Positions 61,906 through 64,000 of a stretch of DNA of 64,000 nucleotides are shown here, in pieces. The stretch spans positions 248,001 through 312,000 of the forward strand of contig JALQBC010000028.1 of assembly GCA_023375675.1 (NCBI GenBank). The letters are read 5' to 3'. The translations under genes and the position numbers were made by a program. The notes beneath the pieces are model-generated. The model did no database searches and was not told the origin of the DNA. It saw nothing but the letters and a program-made list of their open reading frames with translations. The stretch is from Cytospora piceicola. Taxonomy: Eukaryota; Ascomycota; Sordariomycetes; Diaporthales; Cytosporaceae. Each line of letters opens with the position of its first letter. Position 1 is the stretch's first letter.

Positions 61906-62223
61906 CTAAAAGAAAAGGTAAAATCTTAACCTTATATTATTATCCTTAACTATAAATACGTCTTCTCTTTTACTTATAGTCTCTTTATTAAGTTCTAGCT
62001 TTATATTATTATCTTTAGCTACGAACAGGTCTTTTCTTTTACTTAAAGTCTCCTTATTAAGTTTTACCTTTATATTATTATCTTTAGCTATAAACAGGTT
62101 TTCTCTTCTACTTATAGTCTTCTTATTAAGTTCTACTCTTATATTATTATCTTTATCTGCGAATAAGTCTTCTCTTTCGCTTATAGTCTTATAATAATAA
62201 TTAATCTTATCGTTTATATCCTT
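61906..62223 (-). pseudogene. Relic ORF with four 23-residue tandem repeats
   Basis: On the minus strand a 105-codon frame is open from 62223 down to a TAG at 61906-61908; the upstream bound is a TAA at 62224-62226. It has no ATG. It consists of four copies of a 23-residue (69-bp) unit with the consensus K-[VL]-x-L-N-K-x-T-[IL]-S-x-R-x-[DN]-[LV]-F-x-[AV]-K-D-N-N-I. All copies keep the invariant DNNI and LNK segments. The unit is charged and Leu/Ile-spaced, compatible with a helical repeat. I do not recognise the family. It is best read as a surviving piece of a larger protein gene whose remaining codons were destroyed by RIP. Codons such as AAT, AAA and GAT carry no CpA target, which may explain its survival. 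Confidence 0.55.
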
Positions 62224-64000
62224 TTAAAATCTACTAAAGAATACAGATATAAGGTTTTATTATATATATAGTAGCGTCGGTATAGAACTATTTATCGGTA
62301 AGATAGCGTATATTAGCTTTTTTTCGAAAAGATCTAATTAAAGCTATAAATAAGTACTTATATACGGTATACTATTAGTCTATAAAGTTAATAAGGCTTT
62401 TCGTAGCTCTGCGATAAAGTATTACGTAGCTTTTAACTTTAAAAACCTTATATATATTATTCTTTATTAAATCTTTAGCGTTATAAAGCTTAGCTTATAT
62501 ACCTTCTTTTAAAATTAGCTAATATAATAGTTATCTATAATACTTTAAAACCGTTAGCCTCGATATTCTTAAATCGAGGAGTTATTAGTTAAGTTTATAA
62601 ACTTTTAAAAAGTAGTTAAAAGAAGTTATCTATACGTTATAAAGTAACGCTACTTTATATTTACGTTTAGTTAAAAAGGGATAAACTATTATAAATCTTC
62701 GGAAGTCTCGATAAGCTATTTTTAATTAAGTATAAAATATAGCCTTAGTAAAGTATTTAATATCGGTTAGTTAAAGCTACAAGCCTTAACTTTTAAGATA
62801 ATTTAAGCCCGGATTAACTTAATAGCTAAGGTAAAGTACTTTATATCCTTATAAAACGTATCGAAACTCGGAATAAAGTAGTTTAAGCTTAATACGATCT
62901 TTTATATAAAGTCTTTTATAGTTTTATCTATAATTTTAAAGAAAAGCTTAATATTTTAAAAAAACGCTTTAATTTTAAAGCTATCCGAACTACTCGAAAT
63001 ATAGTACTATAGGTATATAATAGTATCGATATCTATAGCTTATACTATCTTTTCGTTACTATTTATTACTTTATATTAAACTTAGTAAATATAGTTAAGG
63101 TAGCTTAGTAAATAGTCTTTATAGTATAAAGCGATATATTTATAGATATTCTTAAGTTATAAACCGGCTTAAAGCTTTAAAAAAATAAAAAGCTTATTAA
63201 ACGATTTAACGAGTTTCTCGTAGCGAAAGACTATATAAAGGATATTCTTTTTATATTTAGTTAGCCGTCTAAGCTAATCTTTTCTCTTTAAAAGTTTAAG
63301 GTTATCGTTTAAACGGATCTTCCGGTAAACTTCGTTATCTATATATAAAGCCTCGAATGAAAAGGATTTATACTTACGTTTAAATAGTTATCGAAAACGT
63401 AGTTACTAACTTATATAATAAAGTTAAATCTAATAATAAATAGAATATAATTAGAATTAATAAACTTAACTCGCTAATATAATAAAGTTATATTATCTAC
63501 TTAAAGTTAAGACTTTATAACTAACTTACAGCTTCGACCTACTAATAGCTATTTATATAAAATAGCTTAAAGTTTAAAAGGAAACTTTTAACTAAATTAA
63601 AATCTTTAAACTATTTCTTTAAAACTTATAACGTTATAATAATCTGTTTATATATTATAAAGTCGATTTCGATAAGAATTTAATTTTTATAAATATAAAG
63701 CTTATATAACACGGCTAATCGAAATAAGCGTTTTTTCTAATCGCGGTTTCGTTATATAGTAAGTCGTAGTAATACTTTATTTAGTAAAAAGTAGAAATAT
63801 AAAATAGGTACGCAGACTATTCCGACTAACTACTACTTAATAGAATTTAGATTTATTAATATAACGATACGGAATTTTATATAACTAAAAGACTTTCGTT
63901 TTATTAACTATATATATTATAAAAGACTAAGTTTAGACTAAGGCTGCTTTTAGATTTTTAACCTTTAAATAAGGATTTTAATCTTTAGTTTAAAAGTTTT

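Larger units (their letters stand above)
19530..64000. repeat. AT-rich, RIP-mutated island (about 44.5 kb)
   Basis: Sequence character changes within about 100 bp after 19,500. In the line 30001-30060 I count 12 TpA, no CpA and no TpG, with 16 of 60 bases G or C; line 45001-45060 has 13 of 60. CpG (tcg, cga, acg) stays frequent, so the depletion is specific to CpA/TpG. That is the signature of repeat-induced point mutation, which converts C to T in CpA on both strands of duplicated DNA. No intact gene, RNA gene or transposase/reverse transcriptase is recognisable; stops interrupt every frame except in tandem arrays. The block is presumably decayed transposable elements. It continues to the window end. 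Confidence 0.9.

Noticed and set aside
19530..64000. Recognisable LTR retrotransposon or DNA transposon ORFs
   Set aside because: I looked for reverse-transcriptase, integrase and transposase patterns but stops interrupt all frames and no motif is secure. Naming a family would be a guess.
19530..64000. Mitochondrial DNA insertion as an explanation for the AT-richness
   Set aside because: No mitochondrial gene or tRNA pattern is seen, and the dinucleotide pattern (CpA/TpG loss with CpG kept) fits RIP.

Overview
The window looks like a nuclear contig from a filamentous ascomycete (Pezizomycotina, probably Sordariomycetes). The genes are split by short introns of about 50-110 nt with GT-AG ends and CTAAC/CTGAC branch sites. 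The protein families are typical of moulds: 2EXR-like, Dal5-type MFS, GABA-permease-like APC, DUF7025-type AAA ATPase and NLR-like N-terminal domains. More than two thirds of the window carries the mark of repeat-induced point mutation (RIP): CpA and TpG are almost gone, TpA is in large excess, and CpG is retained. I cannot name the species.

Bases 1-425 are a partly RIP-mutated copy of a dispersed element; a more heavily mutated copy lies at about 59.6-59.95 kb. Bases 439-19,529 are gene-bearing with ordinary GC: (1) a 233-aa 2EXR/F-box-like protein (-); (2) a two-exon group A FAD monooxygenase of the salicylate-hydroxylase type, 428 aa (-); (3) diverging from it, a six-exon Dal5/allantoate-permease-type MFS transporter, 524 aa (+), whose last exon is only 16 nt; (4) a membrane-anchored aspartic-protease-like protein, 623 aa (+), in which both catalytic Asp motifs are replaced; (5) a four-exon GABA/amino-acid permease, 565 aa (-), with seven GATA motifs upstream; (6) a six-exon AAA ATPase, 1420 aa (-), with a frame-neutral GC-AG intron next to the P-loop; (7) a truncated NLR-like N-terminal gene (+) that ends at the edge of the AT-rich block.

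From about 19,530 to 64,000 the window is one AT-rich RIP island, about 22-27% GC in the two lines I counted. I recognise no intact gene there. It holds many tandem arrays (units of about 9, 15, 69, 75, 80, 105 and 122 bp) and one notable coding relic: four copies of a 23-residue Lys/Asn-rich repeat, open on the minus strand at 61.9-62.2 kb.

The FAD monooxygenase and the Dal5-type transporter share a 532-bp divergent promoter with a duplicated 31-bp element and several GATA motifs. This suggests coordinated uptake and hydroxylation of a carboxylate or aromatic nitrogen/carbon source. The GATA-rich GABA-permease promoter points the same way, towards nitrogen-regulated transport. No polyketide synthase, NRPS or other biosynthetic backbone gene is present. 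Exon models are my own splices from consensus sites and reading frame, not RNA evidence.
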